Below are positions 50,388-59,006 of a DNA stretch of 64,000 bases, in pieces (position 1 is the stretch's first letter; each line of letters starts with the position of its first letter). Source of the DNA: Natronolimnobius sp. AArcel1 (lineage in GTDB: Archaea > Halobacteriota > Halobacteria > Halobacteriales > Natrialbaceae); assembly GCF_011043775.1 (NCBI RefSeq), contig NZ_JAAKXY010000004.1:124001-188000 (forward strand), written 5' to 3'. The notes beneath the pieces are model-generated. The model was not told where the DNA came from. It ran no database searches and saw only the letters and a list, made by a program, of their open reading frames with translations. Made by a program: the position numbers and the translations under genes.

Positions 50388-51115
50388 CAGTAGCGGCCAC
50401 CTCCGTTTCCGTTGCCGAGTCGGACAACGATTGCGTTGACGATCAGAACGAGTACGAGCAGGATCGCGCCGAGGATCATCGCCGTTTCGAACCGACCCTG
50501 GCGCGCCTCGAGTTGGATCGCGGTTGTGAGTGTCCTGGTGACGGAGGTGCCATCAGAGCTTGCGATGTTGCCGCCGACGATGAGGACGCCGCCGACCTCG
50601 CTGATCGCTCGGCCGAAGCCCGCGAGAACGGCGGTTGCAATGCCGTAACGCGCCTCTTTGATCGTTACGAGTGCGACGTCCGTGCGTGTCCCGCCCATTG
50701 CGTAGGCTGCATCACGGACCGACTGCTCGACGCTGCTGACCGCCGCGAGGCTGACGCCGATAATGACCGGCGTTGCAAGGATGAACTGCGAGATGATCAT
50801 CGCCTCTGTGGTGAAAACGAGATCAAAGGTCCCGAACGGCCCCTGATTCGAGACGGCAAAGAGGACGACGAGACCGACGACGACGCTCGGAAAGCCCATC
50901 CCCGTGTTGATGAGCGATGTCACCAGCGCCTTCCCGCGAAACGTCGTAAATCCGATCAGCAGCGCGATTGGCAGACTGAACACCGTACTCAACCCGACTG
51001 CAACGATGCTCACGTACAGCGAGACGACGATGATACTCCGAATGTAGTCCTCCTCGAACGGAAACTCGAGGAGCAGTGGGGCGAGGGTCGAAAGTGTCGT
51101 GGGCTCGAGTGGCAT
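50387..51115 (-). CDS. tupB: tungstate ABC transporter permease
   Basis: A 242-residue membrane protein with about five or six helices. The cytoplasmic coupling (EAA) loop reads [25 protein letters not shown], with the G-x(9-11)-P/Ala pattern of the TupB/WtpB-type permeases, followed by [14 protein letters not shown]. It forms the membrane channel that tupA feeds and tupC drives. It starts at 51115, 17 bases after the tupA stop. Confidence 0.88.
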   Translation of the reverse strand: MPLEPTTLSTLAPLLLEFPFEEDYIRSIIVVSLYVSIVAVGLSTVFSLPIALLIGFTTFRGKALVTSLINTGMGFPSVVVGLVVLFAVSNQGPFGTFDLVFTTEAMIISQFILATPVIIGVSLAAVSSVEQSVRDAAYAMGGTRTDVALVTIKEARYGIATAVLAGFGRAISEVGGVLIVGGNIASSDGTSVTRTLTTAIQLEARQGRFETAMILGAILLVLVLIVNAIVVRLGNGNGGGRY

Positions 51116-51132
51116 CGATTGGGTTTCGTCGG

Positions 51133-52098
51133 TCAGTTATCGCCACTGGAGCCATCCCACTCCTCGGGAACGTACTGCTCGAAGTTCGAGTCCTCTGAGA
51201 GTGCGTCGGCGAAAAATAGTTGCTCGCCGTCTGACGTGTATCCGTCGATGAGATCCTGTCCTTCCGGCCCCGTAATGTAGCCGATGTAGGCCATTGCGAG
51301 GTCGTACGCGACGTGATCATGGACAGCCGGATTGACGGCGACGATTCCGTAGGGATTCATCAGTTCCTCAGGACCATCCTCGACCGGCCCCTCGACGTGT
51401 ATCTCGAGGTCGAGTTCGTCGCGCATATCGAGAACTGTCCCGCGGTCAGCCAGCGTGTAACCACCTTGCATACTCGTCTGATTCAGAATCTCGCCCATGC
51501 CACCGCCCCCGTCGACGTACCACTCGCCGAACTCCTCGACGGTTAGCCCTGCGGCGTCCCAGAGGTCGCGCTCTTTGGTATGGGTTCCGGACTCGTCACC
51601 GCGCGAGACAAACGGCGATTCCGTCTCGGCGATCACCGAGAACGCCGCCTCGACGTCGTCCGAACCGGAAATATCGGCTGGATCATCCGCTTCGCCGACG
51701 ACGACGAAGTCGTTGAACATGAGGTCCCGACGATTGACACCGTAGCCGTCCGCCATGAACTCGTCCTCGAGTTCGCGGGCGTGGACCATCACCACGTCCG
51801 AATCGCCGTTTCGGGCGTGCTCGAGAGCGGCACCTGTTCCTTCGGAAACGGTCAGCACGCTCACGCCGTAGCGCTCCTCGAAGGCGGCGTTGAGGTCGTC
51901 GAGCAGCCCCGTATCGTAGGTGCTGGTCGTCGTCGTCAGCGTGAGTTCCTCGCCAACGATGTCCGGGCTATTCGCCCCGTTGTCCTCGCTGGCGTCGTCG
52001 CTGCTAGTACCGTCATCATCGCTAGCAAAGCATCCAGCAAGTCCAGCCGCAAGCCCGCTCCCGGCCGTCGCGAGGAGTCGACGGCGTTGTATCGACAT
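51133..52098 (-). CDS. tupA: tungstate-binding lipoprotein
   Basis: A 321-residue protein with a Tat/lipobox start [23 protein letters not shown] (Cys23). The mature binding protein has the TupA signatures [15 protein letters not shown] (TTTS anion loop) and [14 protein letters not shown] (RGDxSGTH oxyanion site), plus [10 protein letters not shown]. These favour tungstate (or vanadate) over molybdate/sulfate binding. An acidic Ser/Asp spacer follows the lipid Cys. The ATG at 52098 gives the normal signal; an upstream in-frame Met at 52125 does not. Confidence 0.9.
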   Translation of the reverse strand: MSIQRRRLLATAGSGLAAGLAGCFASDDDGTSSDDASEDNGANSPDIVGEELTLTTTTSTYDTGLLDDLNAAFEERYGVSVLTVSEGTGAALEHARNGDSDVVMVHARELEDEFMADGYGVNRRDLMFNDFVVVGEADDPADISGSDDVEAAFSVIAETESPFVSRGDESGTHTKERDLWDAAGLTVEEFGEWYVDGGGGMGEILNQTSMQGGYTLADRGTVLDMRDELDLEIHVEGPVEDGPEELMNPYGIVAVNPAVHDHVAYDLAMAYIGYITGPEGQDLIDGYTSDGEQLFFADALSEDSNFEQYVPEEWDGSSGDN

Positions 52099-52202
52099 AG
52101 ATACTACGATAGCTGGCACGAGCAAATAGCTTGGGGTGCCGGATAAGGAGTTTCAGTTACGACTGCGGATTCTCGAGTGCCCCATTGGAAATAAATAATC
52201 AA

Positions 52203-52394
52203 ATGTGGTTTCGACGCCCGGAAACGAAACCGTGCGTGGCTACACCCCTCGAGTACTGGGCTGCAATCGGTGGCACGTGGGAGGCCTGTACCGAGGACAT
52301 GACAGATGAACTCGGTAAGGACCGCGCGAAAGCCCACTGCTCGGCGATGAAAGACGAAGTGGTGCGCACCCAGCGGTGGCGAACCCGAATCTGA
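52203..52394 (+). CDS. small conserved-looking protein, unknown function
   Basis: A 63-residue protein with the core TPLEYWAAIGGTWEACTEDM, then GKDRAKAHCSAMKDEVVRT. The E-W/Y-x(5)-GGTW-x-C and later AxxxCxxMKDE pattern looks like a small module of haloarchaeal and viral proteins with two Cys. A GTG at 52236 would give a tighter 52-residue product, MATPLEYW. A TATA-like AAATAAATAA lies ahead. Function not recognised. Confidence 0.5.
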   Translation: MWFRRPETKPCVATPLEYWAAIGGTWEACTEDMTDELGKDRAKAHCSAMKDEVVRTQRWRTRI

Positions 52395-52406
52395 GAGGCG
52401 CTCGCG

Positions 52407-52709
52407 TTAGTCGTCCGTGTCGATGGTGTCGGGATCGAGCCACTCGAGTTCGATCTCCAGTTCGAGTTCGTCACCCGCATCGGACGGTTCGCGCTCGAGT
52501 TCCACCTCGAACTCGAGTACCTCGTCCGGGAGCGAGACGGTCACTGACTCGTCGTCGTCATCGTAGACTGTTAACTCGCCGCCAGCCTCGAGCGTCTCAC
52601 CGAGTTCGCGCAGCCAGCCGGCGGCCTGGGCGGGCGACCCGTCGAACTCTCGCTCGAGGAGTTCAATTTCGTCGTCTGTTTCGTCGTCGGGGTCGGAATC
52701 GTCGGACAT
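52407..52709 (-). CDS. amphi-Trp domain protein
   Basis: A 100-residue acidic protein. The body EIELLEREFDGSPAQAAGWLRELGETLEAGGELTVYDDDDESV, with the Ala/Trp helix and paired strands EFEVELERE and ELELEIELEW, fits the haloarchaeal amphi-Trp family. It is cytoplasmic; no function is established. ATGs at 52709 and 52715 are both possible. Confidence 0.78.
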   Translation of the reverse strand: MSDDSDPDDETDDEIELLEREFDGSPAQAAGWLRELGETLEAGGELTVYDDDDESVTVSLPDEVLEFEVELEREPSDAGDELELEIELEWLDPDTIDTDD

Positions 52710-52825
52710 CGCCACTGTCTACGACGAACTGGTGGAAAAAAGCCGACCCGGCACTCCACAGCCTGAAGACCGCAGCGGTGGCATCCGACCGCCGCGATTA
52801 TGCGTCTCGACAGCCATCAGCGACC

Positions 52826-53422
52826 GTGGACTACGACGTACTCGGCTGGCCGCCCGACGGCCCGAAACTGCGACTTGATTACCGGCGCTTTAGCTACGCC
52901 GGGAAGTTCGTCATGACGAACACGGGGAAAGCCGTCGCTCGAGAGCAAGCGGTTGCGAACGAGACGGAACGTGACCAGCACGATAGCGAGGAGTACGCGG
53001 ACGACGTCATTGGCGCGGTCGCGTTCAACGAGGACCGCACCGACGCGGACACCCTGTGGCTGCGCTACGTCACCGTCGCGACCGACCGGCGCGGCGAGGG
53101 AATCGGCCCCAAGCTCTGCGGACTGGTCCGTGACCGTGCCATAGAGCGCGGCTACGACCGTCTCAAAATCGCGGTCAACAACCCCTTCGCCTACGAAGCG
53201 CTGTACCGAACCGGATTTACCTACACCGGCGAGACGACCGGCATCGCAGAATTAGTGCTCGAGTACCCAAAGCCCGATGCGCTCGAAGACGGCGAGACAG
53301 ACCCACAGGAACGGTATCAGGCCGGACTCGAGCAGTACCGCGAACGTGAGTTGTCGGACGAGGAAGCGGAGTTTCTCGAGTCGCGTCGTGGGAGCGACCC
53401 GCCAAAGAGCGACGTGGTGTAG
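52826..53422 (+). CDS. GNAT-family acetyltransferase
   Basis: A 198-residue protein starting at a GTG (MDYDVLGWPPDGPKLRLDYR). Motif A is YVTVATDRRGEGIGPKLCGLV, with R-R-x-x-G-x-G for acetyl-CoA. It is followed by GYDRLKIAVNNPFAYEALYRTGFTYTG, the GNAT motif B. The target is not recognisable. An upstream GTG at 52778 in the same frame is an alternative start. The C-terminal 45 residues are a charged helical extension. Confidence 0.84.
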   Translation: MDYDVLGWPPDGPKLRLDYRRFSYAGKFVMTNTGKAVAREQAVANETERDQHDSEEYADDVIGAVAFNEDRTDADTLWLRYVTVATDRRGEGIGPKLCGLVRDRAIERGYDRLKIAVNNPFAYEALYRTGFTYTGETTGIAELVLEYPKPDALEDGETDPQERYQAGLEQYRERELSDEEAEFLESRRGSDPPKSDVV

Positions 53423-54283
53423 TCATCCTGCTCGAGCAGGTTCGTCAGGGTCGCCGGGTCTACGGTCGACCCAGCACAGATAGGCGGCAGCCAGTATCGC
53501 GGCGTAAAGTGTCCATGCGACCGTAACGCTTGCAATGGTTCCGACGACGATGCCATCCGTCGGCCAGTGTGGAAGCTGTCCGACACCCGTCAGGACGTAT
53601 CCGAGCGTACCGATTGCAAGCAGGAATCCCGCAATCCTGATCGGCCGGCTCGCGTGTACGACGCTCTCGAGGAGCGCATCAACCGGCCCCAGACCACCGA
53701 GGACGAGAAACGCGGGGAACAAAAACAGCGCAATAGCAACGGCGAGGACGATGATAACGAACGTCATTACCGCGAGTATTGACGGACGTACTGTGCTTCG
53801 ACTCACGAACAACAGCGCAAACGACCCGCTCTGGACGGCAAACACGTAGCCGAACAACCAGCCAATTCTCGGCAGAGGTGGAACGACGCCCGTCGTCTCG
53901 GGACTCACAGTCCAGAGTGCAATAGCGAGGACGACCGCCGTCATGAACGCGATGACTGCCTGCCAGCCCAGCAAGACGAGAAACGACTCGAGTCGAATCC
54001 CGAGTAACAGCGCTGGACTAAACTCGACTGCAGGCTCGAGGGGTGGAACGAACGGAACCTGGACGGAGATGACACCGCGCTGTGGAAACGGCGAAAACGC
54101 GGTGGGGTAGGGCGAGTCGACGCGGGCACGAGAACTCGCCGCGCCGAGAACTCCCACGAGGAAAAATGGCACGACCAGCCATAGCTGAGCGCGAAGCAAG
54201 TCGACTGCTGTGCGGAGAACTGAGGATCGTGTCTCCGACGTCTCGGTTTCGTCTGCTGTCGCAGTGGAAACTGTGGGTGCCAT
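53423..54283 (-). CDS. multi-span membrane protein, unknown function
   Basis: A 286-residue protein with about six membrane helices. Opening MAPTVSTATADETETSETRS is a soluble acidic tail, then helices from about residue 33 (LWLVVPFFLVGVLG). A long outside loop with VDSPYPTAFSPFPQRGVISVQVPF lies at about 50-75. No family is recognised; it lies 3 bases behind the beta-propeller lipoprotein gene on the same strand and may work with it. Confidence 0.68.
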   Translation of the reverse strand: MAPTVSTATADETETSETRSSVLRTAVDLLRAQLWLVVPFFLVGVLGAASSRARVDSPYPTAFSPFPQRGVISVQVPFVPPLEPAVEFSPALLLGIRLESFLVLLGWQAVIAFMTAVVLAIALWTVSPETTGVVPPLPRIGWLFGYVFAVQSGSFALLFVSRSTVRPSILAVMTFVIIVLAVAIALFLFPAFLVLGGLGPVDALLESVVHASRPIRIAGFLLAIGTLGYVLTGVGQLPHWPTDGIVVGTIASVTVAWTLYAAILAAAYLCWVDRRPGDPDEPARAG

Positions 54284-54286
54284 GGA

Positions 54287-55687
54287 TTACTCGAGGCCGT
54301 AGAGCATGAGTGTCGTGCCGAAGACGATTCGATCACCGGAGACAACTGCGGGCGTCAATCCGTCGCGTTCGGTATCGCTCCCACCCGACGTCCCAACCAT
54401 CTCGGTGAACGTCCAGAGCCGATCACCGCTTGTTCGCTCGAGGGCGTGGAGTCCGCTTTGACCGGGAACCAACAGGAGGTCATCGGCTGCTGTCGGTGGT
54501 GGCGTGTGTGGAGACCATTTTGAACCGGGTGGGTCGTCCAGCGTTACCTCCCACTGAACGCGGCCCTCGTCGCGGTCGAGTGCAACGATTGTGAGCGGGT
54601 CCGACCCCGACGCTGGGCTCGTCCCAACGTGATAGACCGTCGTCTCGTCGACGGTGAGTCCGACGTGTGTCGAGTGCTCGAACGTTCGTCGCCATCGCCG
54701 GTCACCTGTCGCTGCATCGAGTGCGAGCACCTCGAGCTCATCGTACTCGTCAGTCAACTCGGCAATATAGACGTCGCCGTCGTGTGCGAGGATAGCATCA
54801 CTGCTGGCGGTCGGTCCCTGTCTTTCCGGACGGTCGCTGGACCACACGAGCGTTCCCTCCTCGAGGTCGACGCCAGCAAGTAGCGGTGATCGGAGAACTG
54901 AGTTTGATTCCCGATAGCCGCCCACGATGACGACCGTCTCCGTAGTGGAGTCGACGACATGCCCACCGATGTCGACGTGGCCGTCGTCTACCGGAGCGGC
55001 CGTCTCGAAATCGAATCGCCACCGACGCTGACCGTCGTTCGGATCGCTGGCCGCGACCGTCGTCGATACCGGATGGAGGGTGATGATCGCGTCGTCAACG
55101 ACAAGTGGTGAACCGAGCCACTGTGGCTCGCCAAAGCCTGATTGAAATGCCTCTGTGCTGACCGACTCTCCATCTGCCCACCAGCGAGCACGGGCGTGCC
55201 CGAGACCGTCGACACTGCGTGGCCAACTATCCGGACCCGCTGCATAGCCTACGACCGTTTCGCCGTAGGGAACCACAAGGACGCCATCTCGATAGATCGT
55301 CGTCGAGCCGAGTGCCATCGGCCCGATACCGCGGCCGAAACCGCCGTGTGTCGAGACGTTTGGCCCCTCACCGGTATCGCGGTCGATAACAAACAGACCG
55401 TTCGGGTGCTGACAGTAAACGGTTCCGTCCGCAACGATTGGTGGATACCACCCGGAGGCACCGACACCATGTTCCCAGATAACCTCCGGCTCGTCTCGCG
55501 GAAGTGTTGCGTCGGGCACGAATCGCGTCCGTCCGGAGTCGCAGCCGTACATACGCCAGTCATCGTCGCGATCAGATGGAAATTGCTCCTTCGATACACT
55601 GCCGGTGATGGACTCGAGGCAGCCGCTTACACCAAGCATGCCAACGCTTGCGAGGATGGCTCGACGTGGAGGGTCGATCACAGTCAT
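54287..55687 (-). CDS. PQQ-like beta-propeller lipoprotein
   Basis: A 466-residue exported protein. MTVIDPPRRAILASVGMLGVSGC is a Tat/lipobox start (Cys23). The remainder consists of about seven repeats with the beta-propeller form, for example CDSGRTRFVPDATLP, LVWSSDRPERQGPTASSDAILAHDGDVYIAEL, and ATGDRRWRRTFEHSTHVGLTVDETTVYHVGT (A-x-x-G-D/x-x-W). PQQ-binding residues cannot be judged, so a structural or assembly role is as likely as redox. It and the membrane protein behind it lie on one strand. Confidence 0.82.
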   Translation of the reverse strand: MTVIDPPRRAILASVGMLGVSGCLESITGSVSKEQFPSDRDDDWRMYGCDSGRTRFVPDATLPRDEPEVIWEHGVGASGWYPPIVADGTVYCQHPNGLFVIDRDTGEGPNVSTHGGFGRGIGPMALGSTTIYRDGVLVVPYGETVVGYAAGPDSWPRSVDGLGHARARWWADGESVSTEAFQSGFGEPQWLGSPLVVDDAIITLHPVSTTVAASDPNDGQRRWRFDFETAAPVDDGHVDIGGHVVDSTTETVVIVGGYRESNSVLRSPLLAGVDLEEGTLVWSSDRPERQGPTASSDAILAHDGDVYIAELTDEYDELEVLALDAATGDRRWRRTFEHSTHVGLTVDETTVYHVGTSPASGSDPLTIVALDRDEGRVQWEVTLDDPPGSKWSPHTPPPTAADDLLLVPGQSGLHALERTSGDRLWTFTEMVGTSGGSDTERDGLTPAVVSGDRIVFGTTLMLYGLE

Positions 55688-55803
55688 CGAAGGTTTTTCT
55701 TGACCGACAGTTTCTATCGCGAACTAAAGCTCTTGTTGTTCGGTTGCCCGTCGCGGACAGGCAAAGCCAATCATAAAATCCCAGCCCTCCCAAGGAGTGT
55801 ACA

Positions 55804-56781
55804 ATGGGAAACGCTGCACTCCGTGACATCGCCGTCATCGAAGACGTCCCCTTCGCCGATATCGAGGGCGTCGTCGCTGTTGACGCGCACAACTGGCTCT
55901 ATCGCTACCTGACGACCACTGTCAAGTGGACCTCGAGCGAGAAGTACACCACCGCCGACGGCACCGAGGTCGCAAACCTCATCGGCATCGTCCAGGGCCT
56001 GCCGAAGTTCTTCGAGAACGACGTCACGCCCGTCATGGTCTTCGACGGCGGCCCCTCCGACCTCAAGGAAGACGAGATTGAATCCCGCCGAGAACAGCGC
56101 CAAACGTACGAGGAACAACTCGAGGAGGCCCGTGAAGCAGGCGATCAGGTCGCCATCGCCCAACTCGAGTCCCGAACCCAGCGCCTGACGCCAACGATTC
56201 AAGAGACCAGCCGGGAACTCCTGCGATTGCTCGACGTGCCAATCGTCGAAGCGCCCGCGGAAGGAGAGGCACAGGCGGCCCACATCGTCCGCCGCGGCGA
56301 CGCGGATTATGTTGGATCGGAGGACTACGACGCCCTGCTCTTTGGCGCGCCTCGCACCCTGCGCCAACTGACGAGCAAGGGCGACCCCGAACTGATGGAC
56401 CTCGAGGCGACGCTCGCCCATCACGACCTCACGCTCGAGCAACTCATCGACGCCGCCATCCTGATCGGGACGGACTTCAACGAGGGCGTCAGGGGAATCG
56501 GCCCGAAAACGGCCATCTCGGAGATCACGGAACACGGCGACCTCTGGAGCGTTCTCGAGGCCCGCGGCGACAGCGTGGAGTACGGCGACCGCGTCCGCCA
56601 GCTGTTTCGCGACCCGAACGTGACCGACGACTACGAGTTCGACACGACGCTCGACCCGGATCTCGAGGCCGCCCGCGACTTTGTCACCGACGAGTGGGCC
56701 GTCGACGCCGACGAGGTCGAACGCGGCTTCGAACGGATCGACGAGAGCATCACGCAGGTTGGACTGGACCGCTGGACCTGA
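55804..56781 (+). CDS. fen: flap endonuclease 1
   Basis: A 325-residue XPG/Rad2 nuclease. Parts: N-region [12 protein letters not shown] with the first Asp, [15 protein letters not shown] with the second, I-region [34 protein letters not shown] (acidic metal site), and helix-hairpin-helix [12 protein letters not shown]. The C-terminus ends QVGLDRWT, the PCNA-interacting PIP box. It cleaves 5' flaps in Okazaki-fragment joining and repair. The first Met at 55804 is followed by a basic-hydrophobic start. Confidence 0.95.
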   Translation: MGNAALRDIAVIEDVPFADIEGVVAVDAHNWLYRYLTTTVKWTSSEKYTTADGTEVANLIGIVQGLPKFFENDVTPVMVFDGGPSDLKEDEIESRREQRQTYEEQLEEAREAGDQVAIAQLESRTQRLTPTIQETSRELLRLLDVPIVEAPAEGEAQAAHIVRRGDADYVGSEDYDALLFGAPRTLRQLTSKGDPELMDLEATLAHHDLTLEQLIDAAILIGTDFNEGVRGIGPKTAISEITEHGDLWSVLEARGDSVEYGDRVRQLFRDPNVTDDYEFDTTLDPDLEAARDFVTDEWAVDADEVERGFERIDESITQVGLDRWT

Positions 56782-57089
56782 TCGGGGTTGGACGCCAGTT
56801 TGCCTTGCACTCGAGGGGTTGCTACCCACCCCGATACGCTGTAGCCCGCCCATACCAGCCAGCGCAGGTGACTGAGGAAGGTGTGGGTCTCGAGGCCGAG
56901 TCGAACGAGCGGGCTGTAAGCGCCGGATAGCAAAACCCGCTGGTGCTGGAGTGATGGTACGGTCTGGTGTCCCGATGTGTCGGTACAACCGCCAACGGCA
57001 CAGTAGACCGTTACAATCCCCTGCTGGATCACCCACGTCACCCATCGATTTCACCCTTCTTCGAACCAGATCAGCCCGCAGCGACGCCG
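56782..57089. other. intergenic region between fen and the NDH-2-like gene
   Basis: 308 bases, convergent between the two genes. I see no reading frame of family type, no clear terminator and no repeat beyond a weak inverted AGCGGG ... CCCGCT. Probably both transcripts end within it. Confidence 0.4.
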
Positions 57090-58310
57090 TTAGCGCTCGC
57101 TCCAGTCTCGAACGCGATCCGCAATAAACTCGCGATAGGCCCGCCCGCTCGCGTTCTCGAGGCCGCCAATCGCGGAGAGATAGCCCAGTCCGACGGTCGT
57201 CTTCAGCGCCTTCGCGGTCCGGCCAGTCACGACCGCGGGGCCGAGTTGGGCAACCGCATCGTCGCCGACGCTGACCAGCCAGCCGGGTGAGTCAAACGAG
57301 AACGATTCGGGCGTCTCTGTCTGTTCCTCGCCGTCGTCAGCCACGTGTTCTCCACTGTCGGTCACGTGTTGCTCGCTGTCAGTCGCAGTCGCCGCCTCGA
57401 GTTCGTCCGTGACAACGCGTGCAATCGCTGTCGACGCCGTTCGCGCCTCGCGAACCGCCGCCTGCGCACTGGCAGGCACCGGCTCGCCGTCGGCATCCGT
57501 TACGGCGGCAGCGTCGCCGAGTGCGAACGTCCGCTCGTCGAGTCGAAGGTCGCTCTCGACTGCGGGTCGCTCGCCAGAAAGGGCGTCCGGGCCGCGAATA
57601 CCGCCCGTCCAGACGAACTGCGCCGCTGGCAGTCGCTCGCCCGACTCGAGGACGACACGCTCCGAATCGGCTCGGAGCACGGCAGTCCCCGTCCGAACCT
57701 CGATTCCCTGCGCCTCGAGTGCGTCGCGAACGGCCTGCTGGAAGTTGTCGGGAAACGCCGGCGCGACGGACTCGAGTTGCTCGAGCAACGTGATCGTCAC
57801 GTCCGCACGCTCCTCGCGGGCGAGTACGGCCAGTTCACCCGCCGTTTGGACGCCGGAGAGCCCGGCCCCGCCAATGACGATGTGGCCGTCCGGCTGGGCG
57901 AACACCTCGAGTGCGCGCTGGCGAATCGCCATCGCATCCGCGAGCGACTTCAGTGGTGTTGCGTGCTCGCGGACACCCTCGAGTCCGTAGTAGGCCGTCT
58001 GTGCGCCCAGACAGATCGCGGCCACGTCATAGGAGAGCGTGCCACTCGAGAGCGAGATGGTCCGAGACTCGCGGTCGATTTCTTCGACGTGGGCGATGCG
58101 AACCGTAGCCCGCTCGAGAACGGCAGGGAGCGAGACGGTGATTGCCGAGGCGAGTTCCGGCCGGCGAATCACGCGATGGAGTTCGTGCTGGACGAGATGG
58201 TCGGGTTCGTCGTTAATCAGCGTGAGCTCGGCCGTATCGGGGAGTCTCTCCTCGAGCAAGCGCGTCAGCGTCAGGCCCGCATAGCCCGCGCCGAGGACGA
58301 CGACGTGCAT
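57090..58310 (-). CDS. NAD(P)/FAD-dependent oxidoreductase (NDH-2-like)
   Basis: A 406-residue flavoprotein. The first Rossmann fold is VVVLGAGYAGLTLTRLL (FAD), the second is HIVIGGAGLSGVQTAGELA (NAD), and the closing FAD motif is FALGDAAAVTDADG (GD). The catalytic disulfide motif is absent, so it is in the NDH-2/sulfide-quinone group. The substrate may be a quinone. An acidic, Thr-rich insertion (about residues 305-340) is haloarchaeal. The last 50 residues, FSFDSPGWLVSVGDDAVAQLG, could form the membrane helix. Confidence 0.83.
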   Translation of the reverse strand: MHVVVLGAGYAGLTLTRLLEERLPDTAELTLINDEPDHLVQHELHRVIRRPELASAITVSLPAVLERATVRIAHVEEIDRESRTISLSSGTLSYDVAAICLGAQTAYYGLEGVREHATPLKSLADAMAIRQRALEVFAQPDGHIVIGGAGLSGVQTAGELAVLAREERADVTITLLEQLESVAPAFPDNFQQAVRDALEAQGIEVRTGTAVLRADSERVVLESGERLPAAQFVWTGGIRGPDALSGERPAVESDLRLDERTFALGDAAAVTDADGEPVPASAQAAVREARTASTAIARVVTDELEAATATDSEQHVTDSGEHVADDGEEQTETPESFSFDSPGWLVSVGDDAVAQLGPAVVTGRTAKALKTTVGLGYLSAIGGLENASGRAYREFIADRVRDWSER

Positions 58311-58444
58311 GTGAGTCGATAGATGCTCGAGCGGTATAGCGGTTCATATCAGTGAAATCGATACTCACCATCGACAGCTAATCAAGTGCACTTGTTCTAC
58401 TACAATTTTATTGGTAACGCTTAAGGAGTGACACCGCACAGTTG

Positions 58445-58476
58445 GGGGTGAACAGCATCACCCCGATATATGGGGT
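58445..58476 (+). promoter_or_regulatory. overlapping palindromes at the nrdR promoter
   Basis: Two inverted repeats overlap. GGGGTGA-ACAGCA-TCACCCC spans 58445-58464 and ACCCC-GATATAT-GGGGT spans 58460-58476. The central GATATAT of the second is also a good TATA box, its start point falling near 58495, 13 bases before the nrdR ATG. A protein bound there would shut the promoter. A related repeat precedes purA. The second palindrome has the general form, but not the exact sequence, of NrdR boxes. Confidence 0.5.
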
Positions 58477-58507
58477 TGAACGCCTGCGGATACGAACAGA
58501 GACATCT

Positions 58508-58999
58508 ATGGACTGTCCAGATTGCAGCCACGACCGGACACGCGTCGTCGATACGGGCACGACCGACTCGATGACCGTTCGACGCCGACGCGAGTGCCAA
58601 CGCTGTTCGTTCAGATTCACCACCTACGAGCGACCCGAGTGGGACACCCTGCAGGTAAAGAAACGAGACGGACGCATCGAGTCGTTCGCCCGGGCAAAAC
58701 TCCGGGCCGGCATCGAACGCGCAGTCGAAAAACGCCCGGTCGACGAGGACACCGTCACCGACCTCGTCGACCGCATCGAGACGCGTCTGAGAGACCGAGA
58801 CACCCGAATCGTCTCGACGACCGCCATCGGCGATCTGACCTCACAGGAGCTCCGAGCAGTCGATAAAGTCGCCTACATCCGATTCGTCTCGGTCTACCGG
58901 GCCTTTTCCGACCCCGAGGAGTTCCTGCGCGAACTCGATGCCGTCCTCGAGGGCGAACACGACGATGCGTCCAACAGCACCGAGTCGGACACCACCTGA
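58508..58999 (+). CDS. nrdR: transcriptional repressor NrdR
   Basis: A 163-residue protein starting MDCPDCSHDRTRVVDT. The zinc ribbon CPDC ... ECQRCSFRFTTYER (about residues 3-42) and the ATP-cone LQVKKRDGRIESFARAKLRAG (about residues 48-68) with RPVDEDTVTDLVDRIE identify NrdR. It senses dATP/ATP and represses ribonucleotide reductase genes; here it heads the nrdA-nrdB operon, 7 bases before nrdA. An overlapping palindrome lies in its promoter. Confidence 0.95.
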   Translation: MDCPDCSHDRTRVVDTGTTDSMTVRRRRECQRCSFRFTTYERPEWDTLQVKKRDGRIESFARAKLRAGIERAVEKRPVDEDTVTDLVDRIETRLRDRDTRIVSTTAIGDLTSQELRAVDKVAYIRFVSVYRAFSDPEEFLRELDAVLEGEHDDASNSTESDTT

Positions 59000-59006
59000 C
59001 CAATAC

